Source: Macrococcus sp. 19Msa1099
GTDB taxonomy: Bacteria; Bacillota; Bacilli; Staphylococcales; Staphylococcaceae
Direction of reading: 5' to 3'
NCBI GenBank assembly: GCA_019357535.2
Contig: CP079955.1
Location: forward strand, 310,001 to 374,000
DNA length: 64,000 nucleotides
How positions within the stretch are numbered: position 1 is the first letter of the stretch; the number at the start of each line of letters is the position of its first letter. Positions 47,122 to 54,977 of this stretch are shown here, piece after piece. The notes beneath the pieces were generated by a model that did not search any database, had not been told where the DNA came from, and saw only the letters and a list, made by a program, of their open reading frames with translations. Position numbers and translations under genes: made by a program.

Positions 47122-48600
47122 ATGTCTAAATTTACACAGCGTTTGTCAATATTTTTAATAGTTACACTTGTATTAGGATTAGTATTACCTGTAAAAGCAT
47201 CAGCAGCAACAGGGAAAGTAACAGATTTAACAATTCATAAAATAACAGGTTCTGAAGAAACAACAGCCACTTATGATCAGTTAGTAAATGGTACTGCGCC
47301 TGCAGGATCAAAGCCGATTTCTAATATTTCATTTACTTACTGGAAAGTAACATCAGAACAATTAAAGCAGTTGAAAGCGAATCCTCAGAATTATGATACG
47401 TTAGAAAAAGTACGTACTTTACTATCAGAACCGACAGGAACAACTCCGAAAACAGCAGCAGACGGAACAACTAAAGTACCAAATTTAGCAGAAGGTTACT
47501 ACTGGTTCATCGAAGATAAATCAACAGCAATTAAAGATGCTAAAGCAGTACCATTTGGACTTGAGCTTCCGATCACTAATGAAGCAGGAACAGGTTACAT
47601 TAATGATCTACATGTATTCCCGAAGAATACATTACAAGACTTACCGACAATCGATAAGGATGTTAAATCTGATGATACAAAGTCTGCATCATTTGCAGTA
47701 GGTGAATCATTCAACTGGATTATTCAGCCTTCTGTACCAAAGGGTATCGAAGAGTATGAAAAGTTTGAAGTTACTGATACAATCGATTCAAGATTGACAT
47801 TTGAAGGTACGGAAAAAGTAAAAGTTACGATTAACGGTAACGCACTTACATCAGGAGTCGACTATACAGCAACTGAGAATAATAATAAATTAGTAGTAAG
47901 CTTTACAAAAGCAGGTCTAGGTAAATTAAATGTAGAAAATCCTAAACTAGAAATCTTTGTGCCAACAATGATCAATGACACAGCGGTTATGGGATTACCT
48001 ATCAGTAATGATGCCACTTTAAACTTTGATAATGGTCACGGTGTCACAACTCAACCTGGTACAGACACACCACCACCTACTGTACCTGATACAGATATTC
48101 CGAAAGTCTATGCTGGCGGAAAGAAATTTGTTAAGACAAATGGTCAAGGTACTAATCTAGGTGAAGCAGAATTTGTTATCATGAATGGTGCAGGAGACTA
48201 CCTTGTTCAAGACGGTAACCTTAAAGTTTCATGGACGAAATCTGAAAACGATGCGACGAAATTTATCTCATCAGCAGATGGTAAATTTGAAGTCAAAGGA
48301 TTAGCGTATGGTGATGACAATACTAATAATACAGGTGCAACAACTTATAAAATTAAAGAGGTAAAAGCACCTAAAGGTTACTCATTACCAACAAATCCAG
48401 TTACAGAATTTACTGTAAACTCAACATCTTACCATGCTGACCCATCAGCTACAGTATTAGCAGATGCAACAGCACAAGAAATCATCAATAAGAAAACTGA
48501 AATACCAAACACTGGTGGAATCGGTACAGTTATCTTCACGGTGATAGGTGTTGGACTAATGGCGCTGGCTTTAGTATTCTTTAGAAGAAAGCAAGCATAA
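47122..48600 (+). CDS. major (backbone) pilin, LPXTG-type
   Basis: A 492-aa secreted subunit. Signal peptide ends at KASA-ATG. The pilin motif lysine is in LHVFPKNTL (near 164-168; the usual YPKN is FPKN), which sortase C links to the next subunit. An isopeptide E-box Glu413 sits in TYKIKEVKAPKGYS. The sorting signal is IPNTG (461-465) followed by a membrane helix and RRKQA. Domain fold (SpaA-like, DLTIHKITG at the start) and size fit backbone pilins. AGGAGG precedes the ATG; it is 57 bases after the adhesin gene. Confidence 0.9.
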   Translation: MSKFTQRLSIFLIVTLVLGLVLPVKASAATGKVTDLTIHKITGSEETTATYDQLVNGTAPAGSKPISNISFTYWKVTSEQLKQLKANPQNYDTLEKVRTLLSEPTGTTPKTAADGTTKVPNLAEGYYWFIEDKSTAIKDAKAVPFGLELPITNEAGTGYINDLHVFPKNTLQDLPTIDKDVKSDDTKSASFAVGESFNWIIQPSVPKGIEEYEKFEVTDTIDSRLTFEGTEKVKVTINGNALTSGVDYTATENNNKLVVSFTKAGLGKLNVENPKLEIFVPTMINDTAVMGLPISNDATLNFDNGHGVTTQPGTDTPPPTVPDTDIPKVYAGGKKFVKTNGQGTNLGEAEFVIMNGAGDYLVQDGNLKVSWTKSENDATKFISSADGKFEVKGLAYGDDNTNNTGATTYKIKEVKAPKGYSLPTNPVTEFTVNSTSYHADPSATVLADATAQEIINKKTEIPNTGGIGTVIFTVIGVGLMALALVFFRRKQA

Positions 48601-48659
48601 CTTTGTAAAATGTGGTGGACACTGTCCACCTCATTTTTTTGATAAGGAAGGCGATTTTT

Positions 48660-49529
48660 TTGAAATCCGAAAAGAAAAAAAAGAAAAATATAATCTCTAA
48701 TTTGATATTCGGCTTGATATTCTTCGCTGGATTCGGCATATTGATCTATCCTATGATCAGTGCGATATATTACGACTATGAAGCGAGTAACGAAGTTAAT
48801 GATTTCAATAAAGAAGTTGAACTGCTGTCAGATCAGCAGATTAAAGCACGTATCGATAAGGCGAAAGCGTATAATCAGTCGTTAACAGGAAATGAAGCCT
48901 TACACGACGCCTATAGTAAAGCACAAGAACAAGAAGGTCAACGTGAATATGCAAAGATGCTGGAAGTACATGAGAAAATAGGTCATGTTGAGATACCTGC
49001 TATTCATCAGGATATCCCCTTATTTGCGGGAACAACGGAAAGAGTGCTTCAAAAAGGACTGGGACATCTTGAGAATACTTCCTTACCTGTAGGTGGAAAG
49101 AACACCCATAGTATCATCACAGGACACAGAGGGCTGCCTGATAAAAAGTTGTTTACCGATCTTGATAAAATGAAGATAGGGGACATGATATACGTTCATA
49201 ATATTCAAGGGATACTAGCCTACAAAGTTGAACGTATCAAGGTGATAAAGCCAGACGATTTCAGTGATTTGAAAATAAAAAAAGATACAGACAGATTAAC
49301 ACTACTGACATGTACACCATACATGGTAAATTCACATCGGCTGATAGTGACTGGCCATCGCGTTCCATATGTGCCTGAAGCGACGGGCCATCAATCGACT
49401 CAGGAACCATGGTGGTATAAATTTTTATATGTCTATAAGAATTATTTGATAGGTATCGGATTATCTATTGTAATCTACCTGCTCTATCGATATTTCAAAA
49501 AATATAGAAAGAAAAAAGTAGATCGATGA
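48660..49529 (+). CDS. class C sortase (pilus polymerase)
   Basis: A 289-aa membrane transpeptidase. It has an N-terminal helix (about 12-32) and a C-terminal helix (about 258-278), the class C layout. Catalytic His156 lies in IITGHRG, Cys218 in LLTCTPY and Arg in HRLIVTGHR. It should join pilin subunits through the pilin-motif lysine. The start is a TTG at 48660, nine bases after AAGGAAGG; the ATG-start frame begins inside the pilin terminator region. It overlaps the second sortase by four bases. Confidence 0.9.
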   Translation: MKSEKKKKKNIISNLIFGLIFFAGFGILIYPMISAIYYDYEASNEVNDFNKEVELLSDQQIKARIDKAKAYNQSLTGNEALHDAYSKAQEQEGQREYAKMLEVHEKIGHVEIPAIHQDIPLFAGTTERVLQKGLGHLENTSLPVGGKNTHSIITGHRGLPDKKLFTDLDKMKIGDMIYVHNIQGILAYKVERIKVIKPDDFSDLKIKKDTDRLTLLTCTPYMVNSHRLIVTGHRVPYVPEATGHQSTQEPWWYKFLYVYKNYLIGIGLSIVIYLLYRYFKKYRKKKVDR

Positions 49530-50338
49530 GCAAGAAGACGGCAATTATTGTCTTTATTGCAGGTTTGCTTATCTGTTTGTATCCTTTGGTTGTAAAAGTC
49601 TATTACAATTACGATATGTCCTATCAATCAAAAGCATTGGATAGACAGTTTCAAGTGAACGATACACATCAGAAAGTGAAATATGCACAGTTTGAAGCCT
49701 ATAACCGTGATATGCTATTATCTCAAAATATTGAAACACCTAAAGTTAAAGTCCAAACCAACAATCAATATAATGAACAACATGCCACAGATGATACAAT
49801 AGCAACCATAAAAATTCCGAAACTCAATCTTCACTATCCAGTATATGATCAAGCTACTCCTGAGAACTTAAATAGAGGAGTATCTCGAGTAATAGGCACA
49901 AGTTTTCCGGTAGGTGGGCGTTCAACTAATAGTGTCTTAGCAGCACACAGCTACTCACCCTATCATGAATGGTTCACACATATCGATAAGCTTGATAATG
50001 GAGATAAGATTATTATCAATAACTTCAAGGAAACTCTTTACTATAAAGTATATGACAGAAAGGTAGTCAGTCCCGATCAGGTAGAGGCATTATCGATTAT
50101 TAAAGGAAAAGATATTATTACGTTATTAACATGTACGCCTTCTGGAGCAGATAGAATATTAATCTATGCAGAGAGAACAACAAAGGATGGCAATAAGATA
50201 AAGCATCCTAAAACAAAGCCACTTTCTCAGGAGCAATCGTTGATGGAAAGATTGAAAGTGCTTTCGGATTCATGGTTTGTGATAGTCGTAATTCTCTTGT
50301 TGTCACTAGCTTTTATAAAAAAGATTATGAATCAATAA
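49526..50338 (+). CDS. second pilus-associated sortase
   Basis: A 270-aa sortase with N- and C-terminal membrane helices (about 5-24 and 246-266). Catalytic His141 is in LAAHSYS, Cys203 in LLTCTPSG and Arg in DRILIYAER. The HXY (AAHSY) in place of TGHRG and the different substrate loop suggest a job distinct from the first sortase, for example attaching the tip adhesin or anchoring the base. The four-base overlap shows translational coupling. Confidence 0.87.
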   Translation: MSKKTAIIVFIAGLLICLYPLVVKVYYNYDMSYQSKALDRQFQVNDTHQKVKYAQFEAYNRDMLLSQNIETPKVKVQTNNQYNEQHATDDTIATIKIPKLNLHYPVYDQATPENLNRGVSRVIGTSFPVGGRSTNSVLAAHSYSPYHEWFTHIDKLDNGDKIIINNFKETLYYKVYDRKVVSPDQVEALSIIKGKDIITLLTCTPSGADRILIYAERTTKDGNKIKHPKTKPLSQEQSLMERLKVLSDSWFVIVVILLLSLAFIKKIMNQ

Positions 50339-50418
50339 TATAAATACAGTGACTGCATTTTTAATCGATGGAGAAAAAGTTTATCAAATAAAGTATCACC
50401 TTAAATCTTTAACGAAAG

Positions 50419-50458
50419 ATAACCTACGTATTGATATATTCGATACGTAGGTTATTTT
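50419..50458. terminator. terminator after the pilus operon / amidohydrolase remnant
   Basis: Thirteen-base-pair stem ATAACCTACGTAT/ATACGTAGGTTAT with an 11-base loop and flanking T. It resembles the hairpin at 56503-56551 after the intact amidohydrolase gene, so it is probably its duplicated counterpart. Confidence 0.8.
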
Positions 50459-50459
50459 C

Positions 50460-50752
50460 ATTGTGGTTATAGAGTACGGGTAGTTAAAGTGATAATCTAA
50501 GTTAACTTTACCACCGAAGGATTTCTCCATCCCTTCGACTTGGTTTTTAATGGCTGCGTATGCAATATCTTTTGATGGTTCGTCCAAGTATCGTGTCGTT
50601 CCTTTTAATACGACTTTGCCTTGAATGACGATATCGAAGGTTGAAGAACCTGCATATGTCTCTTCTTCATGAATTCCAATCTTCCCTTGGTCTACAAAAG
50701 GAGAGAAGTGAATACCATAGGCCTCGTCGAGATTATCTAGAATGCCTGACGC
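50460..50752 (-). pseudogene. decayed partial copy of the M20 amidohydrolase gene
   Basis: The sequence closely matches 56840-57300, the middle of the intact amidohydrolase, with scattered changes. An internal block of roughly 175 bases is missing: the copy jumps from GACTTTGCCTTG to the later GCCTTGAATGACGATATC, both of which share TTGCCTTG in the intact gene. That points to a deletion at short homology. The frame is also shifted (YSITTMKI). No function remains. Confidence 0.88.
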
Positions 50753-50949
50753 ATGGATATGATGATGCTATGAAAGCGATATTTGAAACTTTATTACCAG
50801 AGCAGCCGATTCATCAACTTGTGCTTCAAATCGATACAGACGATGATGAAGGAGTAGAAATTGCATGGCACGATGATGGTATCAGCAATATTCTAATGAA
50901 ATCAGAAGATTTAAAGGTAATGAATTTTGATAAGTACATTTATACATGA
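50751..50949 (+). pseudogene. 3' fragment of a DUF1963 (YwqG-like) gene
   Basis: About 60 codons ending in a stop: ETLLPEQPIHQLVLQIDTDD then DEGVEIAWHDDGISNILMKSEDL. The LLQIDTDDD...W.D.G...I..EDL pattern is that of the C-terminus of YwqG-like DUF1963 proteins. The upstream part is replaced by the amidohydrolase fragment, so any ORF joining the two is an artefact. Confidence 0.55.
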
Positions 50950-50991
50950 GATACATTATAAGGAATACTGAGGTTCGTTTAACCAAATTAA

Positions 50992-51025
50992 AAAGCAAGA
51001 TTTCTATATATAGAAATCTTGCTTT
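50992..51025 (+). terminator. terminator hairpin
   Basis: A nearly perfect palindrome AAAGCAAGATTTCTA..TAGAAATCTTGCTTT, 45 bases after the DUF1963 fragment. It presumably ended the original gene. Confidence 0.8.
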
Positions 51026-51061
51026 AAAATACGTAACTTAACTAAAAGTTTCGACTTTTGT

Positions 51062-51089
51062 GTTCACTCTAGACAGGTGAACTTTTTTT
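51062..51089 (+). terminator. second terminator hairpin
   Basis: Stem GTTCAC/GTGAAC with a nine-base loop and seven T on the plus strand, facing the mqo unit. Confidence 0.65.
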
Positions 51090-51128
51090 ATCACTAAAAG
51101 GTTTGGTTTTACAGAATATATTTTAATA

Positions 51129-51230
51129 TTAATATTCTATGTTTGGCATTGCGTTTACTTGTTTTTGATAACGCTTAAGGGCATAAAAACCAGCACCACT
51201 AATAATTGTTATGATTAATAATTTTTTCAA
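51129..51230 (-). CDS. small single-helix membrane protein downstream of mqo
   Basis: A 33-aa reading frame (MKKLLIITIISGAGFYALKR then YQKQVNAMPNIEY) with one hydrophobic helix and a basic end, too short for standard gene finding. The TTG at 51230 is nine bases after AAAGGA; an ATG at 51239 would be too close to it. It lies 23 bases after the mqo stop on the same strand and so would be on the same transcript. Function unknown. Confidence 0.5.
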   Translation of the reverse strand: MKKLLIITIISGAGFYALKRYQKQVNAMPNIEY

Positions 51231-51252
51231 GCTCACCATTCCTTTATTTTAG

Positions 51253-52752
51253 CTATTTATTATTTTGGTAATAATTTAGTTCTAAATCTTTTGATGTTTG
51301 TTGACGAATTTTTTTCATCAATTCTGTGTCATCAATAAGTGATTGACCATATGACGGTATCATTTCTTTAATTTTAGGTGTCCATTCAGATTCATATTCA
51401 GGGAAGTTTTTCTCAAGCACTTCTAATGCGACTGAAACTGAAGTTGATGCTCCTGGAGATTCTCCTAATAGTGCAATCACTGTATGATCTTTAGAGTTAA
51501 CAACTTCTGTACCGAATTGAATAAATCCTTTACCATATTCAGGTGTGTCTTTAATGACCTGTACACGTTTACCTGCTGTATATAATTCCCAATCTTCATC
51601 ACGTGCTTCTGGGTAGAATGTACGTAAATGATTCATACAACCTTCTTTAGTCATTAAGATTTGGTCGATAGAATACTTGATTAAAGGTAAATTCTTAACT
51701 GCAGAAGATAATAATGTTGCAATATTATATGGTTTAACAGATTTAAATAAATCTAAATTAGAACCATTTTTTAAGAATTTAGGGCCAATACTTGCGAATG
51801 GACCGAATAGTAATGTACGTTCACCATCAATATAACGTGTATCTAAGTGTGGTACAGTCATTGGTGGTGTCCCATGTGGCTCTTTACCATAGACTTTCGC
51901 GTCATGTTGCGCGATGATGTCTGGATTAGTACAAATTAAGAATTGACCTGTAATCGGGAAGCCGCCTAGATTTTTACTTTCAGGAATACCTGTTTTTTGT
52001 AAAAGTGGGATTGCACCGCCACCAGCACCGATAAATACATAATCAGCAATTTCAGTTTGAACGCCACCACTATTAAGTTGACGTACTTTTACTTCCCATT
52101 TGCCATCTTGTCTTTGATTAAAATCGATAACTTCGTGATTGTACTGAACATCTGCATTTGGGTGCTGTTCAATATTTTGAGCCATTTTACGTGTTAGCTC
52201 TCCAAAGTTCACATCCGTACCTTCATTGATTTTACTAGCGGCCATAATATCACTTGGACTGTGACCTTGCATCATTAATGGAATCCATTTTCTCATTTCT
52301 TCGATATCTTCTGTAAATTCGATATTATCGAACATTGGAGATTCTTTCATCACATGATAACGATCTTTTAAGAATTGGACGTTATTTTTACCTCTAACAA
52401 AACTGATGTGAGGTAATGGTTGAATGAAGTCTTTAGGGTCTGAAATATTTTTACTTTTAACTAAATGTCCCCAAAACTGTTTTGAAATTTCAAACTGTTC
52501 ATTAATTTCTTTTGCTGTTTCAATGTTGATTGATCCATCAGGTTGTTTCACTGTATAGTTCAATTCACATAAAGCAGCGTGACCTGTTCCTGCGTTATGA
52601 CGCTCATTTGAACTTTCGAGACCAGGGCGGTCTAAACGTTCATAAAGTTTTATATTCCAACTTGGTTCTAATTCTTTAAGCATAGAACTAAACGTTGTAC
52701 TTAAAACCCCAGCGCCAATAACAATAACTGTTTTTGACTCTTGTTTATTCAT
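51253..52752 (-). CDS. mqo: malate:quinone oxidoreductase
   Basis: A 499-aa membrane-associated flavoprotein that oxidises malate to oxaloacetate and passes electrons to quinone. The FAD-binding motif VIVIGAGVLSTTF is at 9-21. Long stretches agree with S. aureus Mqo2, for example NERHNAGTGHAALCELNYTV, MTKEGCMNHLRTFYPEAR and LLGESPGASTSVSVALEVLE. AAGGAG precedes the ATG. It is flanked by gene debris on both sides, yet itself is intact. Confidence 0.96.
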   Translation of the reverse strand: MNKQESKTVIVIGAGVLSTTFSSMLKELEPSWNIKLYERLDRPGLESSNERHNAGTGHAALCELNYTVKQPDGSINIETAKEINEQFEISKQFWGHLVKSKNISDPKDFIQPLPHISFVRGKNNVQFLKDRYHVMKESPMFDNIEFTEDIEEMRKWIPLMMQGHSPSDIMAASKINEGTDVNFGELTRKMAQNIEQHPNADVQYNHEVIDFNQRQDGKWEVKVRQLNSGGVQTEIADYVFIGAGGGAIPLLQKTGIPESKNLGGFPITGQFLICTNPDIIAQHDAKVYGKEPHGTPPMTVPHLDTRYIDGERTLLFGPFASIGPKFLKNGSNLDLFKSVKPYNIATLLSSAVKNLPLIKYSIDQILMTKEGCMNHLRTFYPEARDEDWELYTAGKRVQVIKDTPEYGKGFIQFGTEVVNSKDHTVIALLGESPGASTSVSVALEVLEKNFPEYESEWTPKIKEMIPSYGQSLIDDTELMKKIRQQTSKDLELNYYQNNK

Positions 52753-52929
52753 ATGAATCTCCTTCCTATTGCTTATAAATGATAGTATAGTACAATCATG
52801 TTGAAATTTAAAATACTTAGCTTGGAATAAAGAAATAAATTTTATTTCATAAAATTAGTACTTAATGATTGTAGTATAGATACCTTGTGATTAGTAACGA
52901 TAAAAATTTTAACGAGATAGTGAGCTATT

Positions 52930-53290
52930 GTAACATTTGGAGAAAAAGGTGCAGTATTTTATAATGGTCAGCTTGTCAATGAGCCGGGTATTAAAGCTGA
53001 TGTAGTAGATACAACAGGCGCCGGTGATACATGTAACGGTGCACTTGCTGTGGCATTAAGTGAAGGGATGGCACTTGATGACGCGATCTTATTTGCAAAT
53101 AAGGCGGCGAGTATTTCTGTAACAGGCTTAGGTGCACAAGGCGGTATGCCCTATAGAACGGTGATGACAGATGTATAAGACAGGGACGTTAAACGAGTGT
53201 GTATTTGTTCTCGATGATCAGACCGTACATGCTTGATTGAAGAGAGTGGTGAAGGTAAATTAGTATGGATGAATATCTTAACCGGTTAAA
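52930..53290 (+). pseudogene. decayed partial copy of rbsK-rbsD-rbsA
   Basis: 52930-53183 is almost identical to the 3' end of rbsK (about 37690-37943), with only scattered changes, including the shared GGCGCCGGTGATACA and AGGCGGTATGCCCTATAGA. The first bases of rbsD follow (ATGTATAAGAC.GGGACGTTAAA), and then, after a deletion of most of rbsD, a degraded stretch of rbsA (GATGATCAGACCGTACATGC...GATGAATATCTTA.CCGG). It is non-functional. The upstream 180 bases hold the mqo promoter region and nothing else recognised. Confidence 0.9.
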
Positions 53291-53443
53291 GATAAGGATG
53301 AAAACTTTCCGTTCGTGATGTTCGGCCCTGGAAATCCATCTTTGGCACATCAGACTAATGAATATGTTGAACAAGAAAAATACATAAAATTTATAGAAAT
53401 CTTTAAACAGACCGCATTAGATTATTTAAACGAAAAAAATTAA
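53291..53443 (+). pseudogene. 3' fragment of an M20 peptidase (DapE/ArgE-like) gene
   Basis: Fifty codons without a start read FPFVMFGPGNPSLAHQTNEY and then VEQEKYIKFIEIFKQTALDYL before the stop. PGNPSLAHQTNEYV with its metal-ligand His is the conserved C-terminal motif of M20 peptidases such as succinyl-diaminopimelate desuccinylase. It is joined directly to the rbsA debris. Confidence 0.65.
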
Positions 53444-53564
53444 AGAATCTAGGGTATAAACACATTCTTTTCCTAGTGAAATTTGACTTCAAGTGCTGAC
53501 ACAATTCATTTTAACTAAATGGTTAGGGTGCTTAGCTAACTAGATTTTACACCCTTATATTGCA

Positions 53565-53759
53565 TCGATTGTAAAATTAAGCTAGACAACAAAAAAAGCC
53601 TTCTGTGCTAAACTCAATATGTATTTCCGACCAAAGAAAACATAAGGAGTTAGTACAGAATGGCCTGTAAACATCTTAACACGGATGAACTCACGTTCAT
53701 GGAATCAATTTATCATCAAATCGAAGGTGAGAAATTGTCTACCTTATTTTGACAAACGA
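53565..53759 (+). mobile_element. MITE-like IS30-family derivative, copy 2
   Basis: Same 195-base layout as 41951-42145: left repeat at 53565-53590, AAGGAG and the start MA.KHLNTDELTFMESIYHQIEGEKL, then right repeat at 53734-53759. Differences between copies are few (for example GGCCTGTAAACA versus GGCCTATAAAACA; TATCATC versus TATGATC). Equal length and shared deletion endpoint show that both came from one deleted parent that then moved or was duplicated. Confidence 0.75.
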
Positions 53760-53856
53760 AAGGATTTAATACTTGAAGACATTGAATTAAACGTAGCGAT
53801 TCATCTCATTAGTAGAAAAGGGAGTTAAAAATAAAAACTGTAATTGCCAAGTGCAA

Positions 53857-54396
53857 TTACAGTTTCTTTATTTCAACCTTTAGATCTGATAATAAAGCGA
53901 TAAACTTATCTCTATTCGCTGGAGCAACATATTCTAATAAGATACTTTCATATTTTTCAAACTTGCTGTCGATACTTAATTTATCTTCTGCAATGTGAGG
54001 ATTTATTCTCTTGAGTAATGCGCCTTTGAAGATAAATTTAAGCGTTATACCAATTGAGACGCTTCTCGTTTTTGTATATTCGGGCAATAGTAGTTTGTAG
54101 TTATTAATTGTATTCTTAAGTTGATCACTCAGCTGAACACGTAAGCGAAGTTCTTTCGTTTCCAGTTCTTCCTTATCTATATATCTTAGTTTGATAGAAT
54201 TATCGTGAATCACCTTATCCCAGTTCGTGATTGCCGCAACATCATCAATCGCTTTAGCGATAACCATTGCTTGCGTCATATTAGCACTTGCTTCTTCTTC
54301 ATATTTTTCTTTCAGTAGTCTGAAGTATTCAGAAGTTTCTATTGAAATTCTAGCTTGAAAGTAATCCATTTTTCTCATCTTTGTAACTGAATTCAT
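53857..54396 (-). CDS. possible tandem ribbon-helix-helix regulator, unknown function
   Basis: A 179-aa protein that I do not recognise. Two segments look like MetJ/Arc-type ribbon-helix-helix units: a strand FQARISI followed by helices to about residue 55, and a strand LRLRVQL followed by helices to about 130 (YTKTRSVSIGITLKFIFKG). Such folds bind DNA, often as plasmid copy-control, antitoxin or phage regulators. The last 45 residues form an acidic/basic helix. No toxin or partner is adjacent. Three ATGs lie close together (54396, 54375, 54366) and none has a strong ribosome site. It sits in a debris zone between a MITE and an IS3 remnant, so it was probably acquired. Confidence 0.5.
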   Translation of the reverse strand: MNSVTKMRKMDYFQARISIETSEYFRLLKEKYEEEASANMTQAMVIAKAIDDVAAITNWDKVIHDNSIKLRYIDKEELETKELRLRVQLSDQLKNTINNYKLLLPEYTKTRSVSIGITLKFIFKGALLKRINPHIAEDKLSIDSKFEKYESILLEYVAPANRDKFIALLSDLKVEIKKL

Positions 54397-54606
54397 ATTA
54401 TCAGTGTATATGATATTACGGGAATTTACAAAGAAGATTCTTCAACCAGCTTGCTTATGATGGTAATGACTAGGGCAATGGTAATACTATATGAAAATGG
54501 TAAAAATAGGAATGAATTGTACGCGAGTACGATTTAACACCTTTAGCGTTAGGGAAATAGATAAAGCAATATCAAACTACTGGTTATTCAATCATCAAGA
54601 TAACTT

Positions 54607-54790
54607 GTCAGATGAGTAAAAAGGCCGATTAAATTGTGCAAAGAAGTTCAACAATTAAAGATGGAAAACGATATTTTAAAGCAAGCAGCCCTGATTAGCA
54701 GTAATGCGATGGTTTTGTGATTGTAAATGAAAAACAAGCTGAAGAAGAGTCCTAGTCACTATACAAGTGAGATGTACCTTCTCTAAGTTT
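54607..54790 (+). mobile_element. IS3-family remnant
   Basis: About 25 codons read IKLCKEVQQLKMENDILKQA, then ALI, the leucine-zipper end of an IS3/IS150 OrfA. They run into a stop and a garbled OrfB start (VIVNEKQAEE). No terminal repeats were found and the catalytic DDE part is absent. The 160 bases upstream of it carry no gene. Confidence 0.6.
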
Positions 54791-54827
54791 GTAGCCAATC
54801 AAAACTACATATATGAATAATATCAGT

Positions 54828-54858
54828 CCCCGCGTTTCGATTGAAGCGCGGGGTTTTA
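54828..54858 (+). terminator. GC-rich terminator hairpin
   Basis: Stem CCCCGCG/CGCGGGG with a 12-base loop and TTTTATT. No intact gene precedes it; it may belong to the IS3 remnant or to a lost gene and insulates mntH. Confidence 0.8.
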
Positions 54859-54927
54859 TTGTTGTGTAGATTACGCATGGGGTAACGACAGAGAATAAAA
54901 GAATATATTTTATTATTTAAAAATTTT

Positions 54928-54956
54928 TTTAGGTTAACCTAAAGTTATGGTATATT
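54928..54956. promoter_or_regulatory. mntH promoter with DtxR/MntR-type operator
   Basis: The perfect palindrome TTTAGGTTAACCTAAA (54928-54943) fits the TTAGGTTA..CTAA pattern of DtxR/MntR/SirR metalloregulator sites. It covers the -35 position of a promoter whose -10 is TATATT (54951-54956). Manganese-loaded MntR should therefore repress mntH. The regulator gene itself is not in the window. Confidence 0.75.
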
Positions 54957-54977
54957 ATTGTATAAGGAGATGATAAT

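Noticed and set aside
50641..50949. 102-codon ORF as a new gene
   Set aside because: Its first third is the reverse strand of the amidohydrolase relic; only the tail is real, as a DUF1963 gene fragment.
53189..53374. Minus-strand ORF in the debris near 53.3 kb
   Set aside because: It runs opposite to the rbsA and M20 peptidase fragments and has no start signal; a chance frame.
54440..54800. Functional IS3 element
   Set aside because: Only the OrfA leucine-zipper end is readable; no OrfB catalytic part or terminal repeats.
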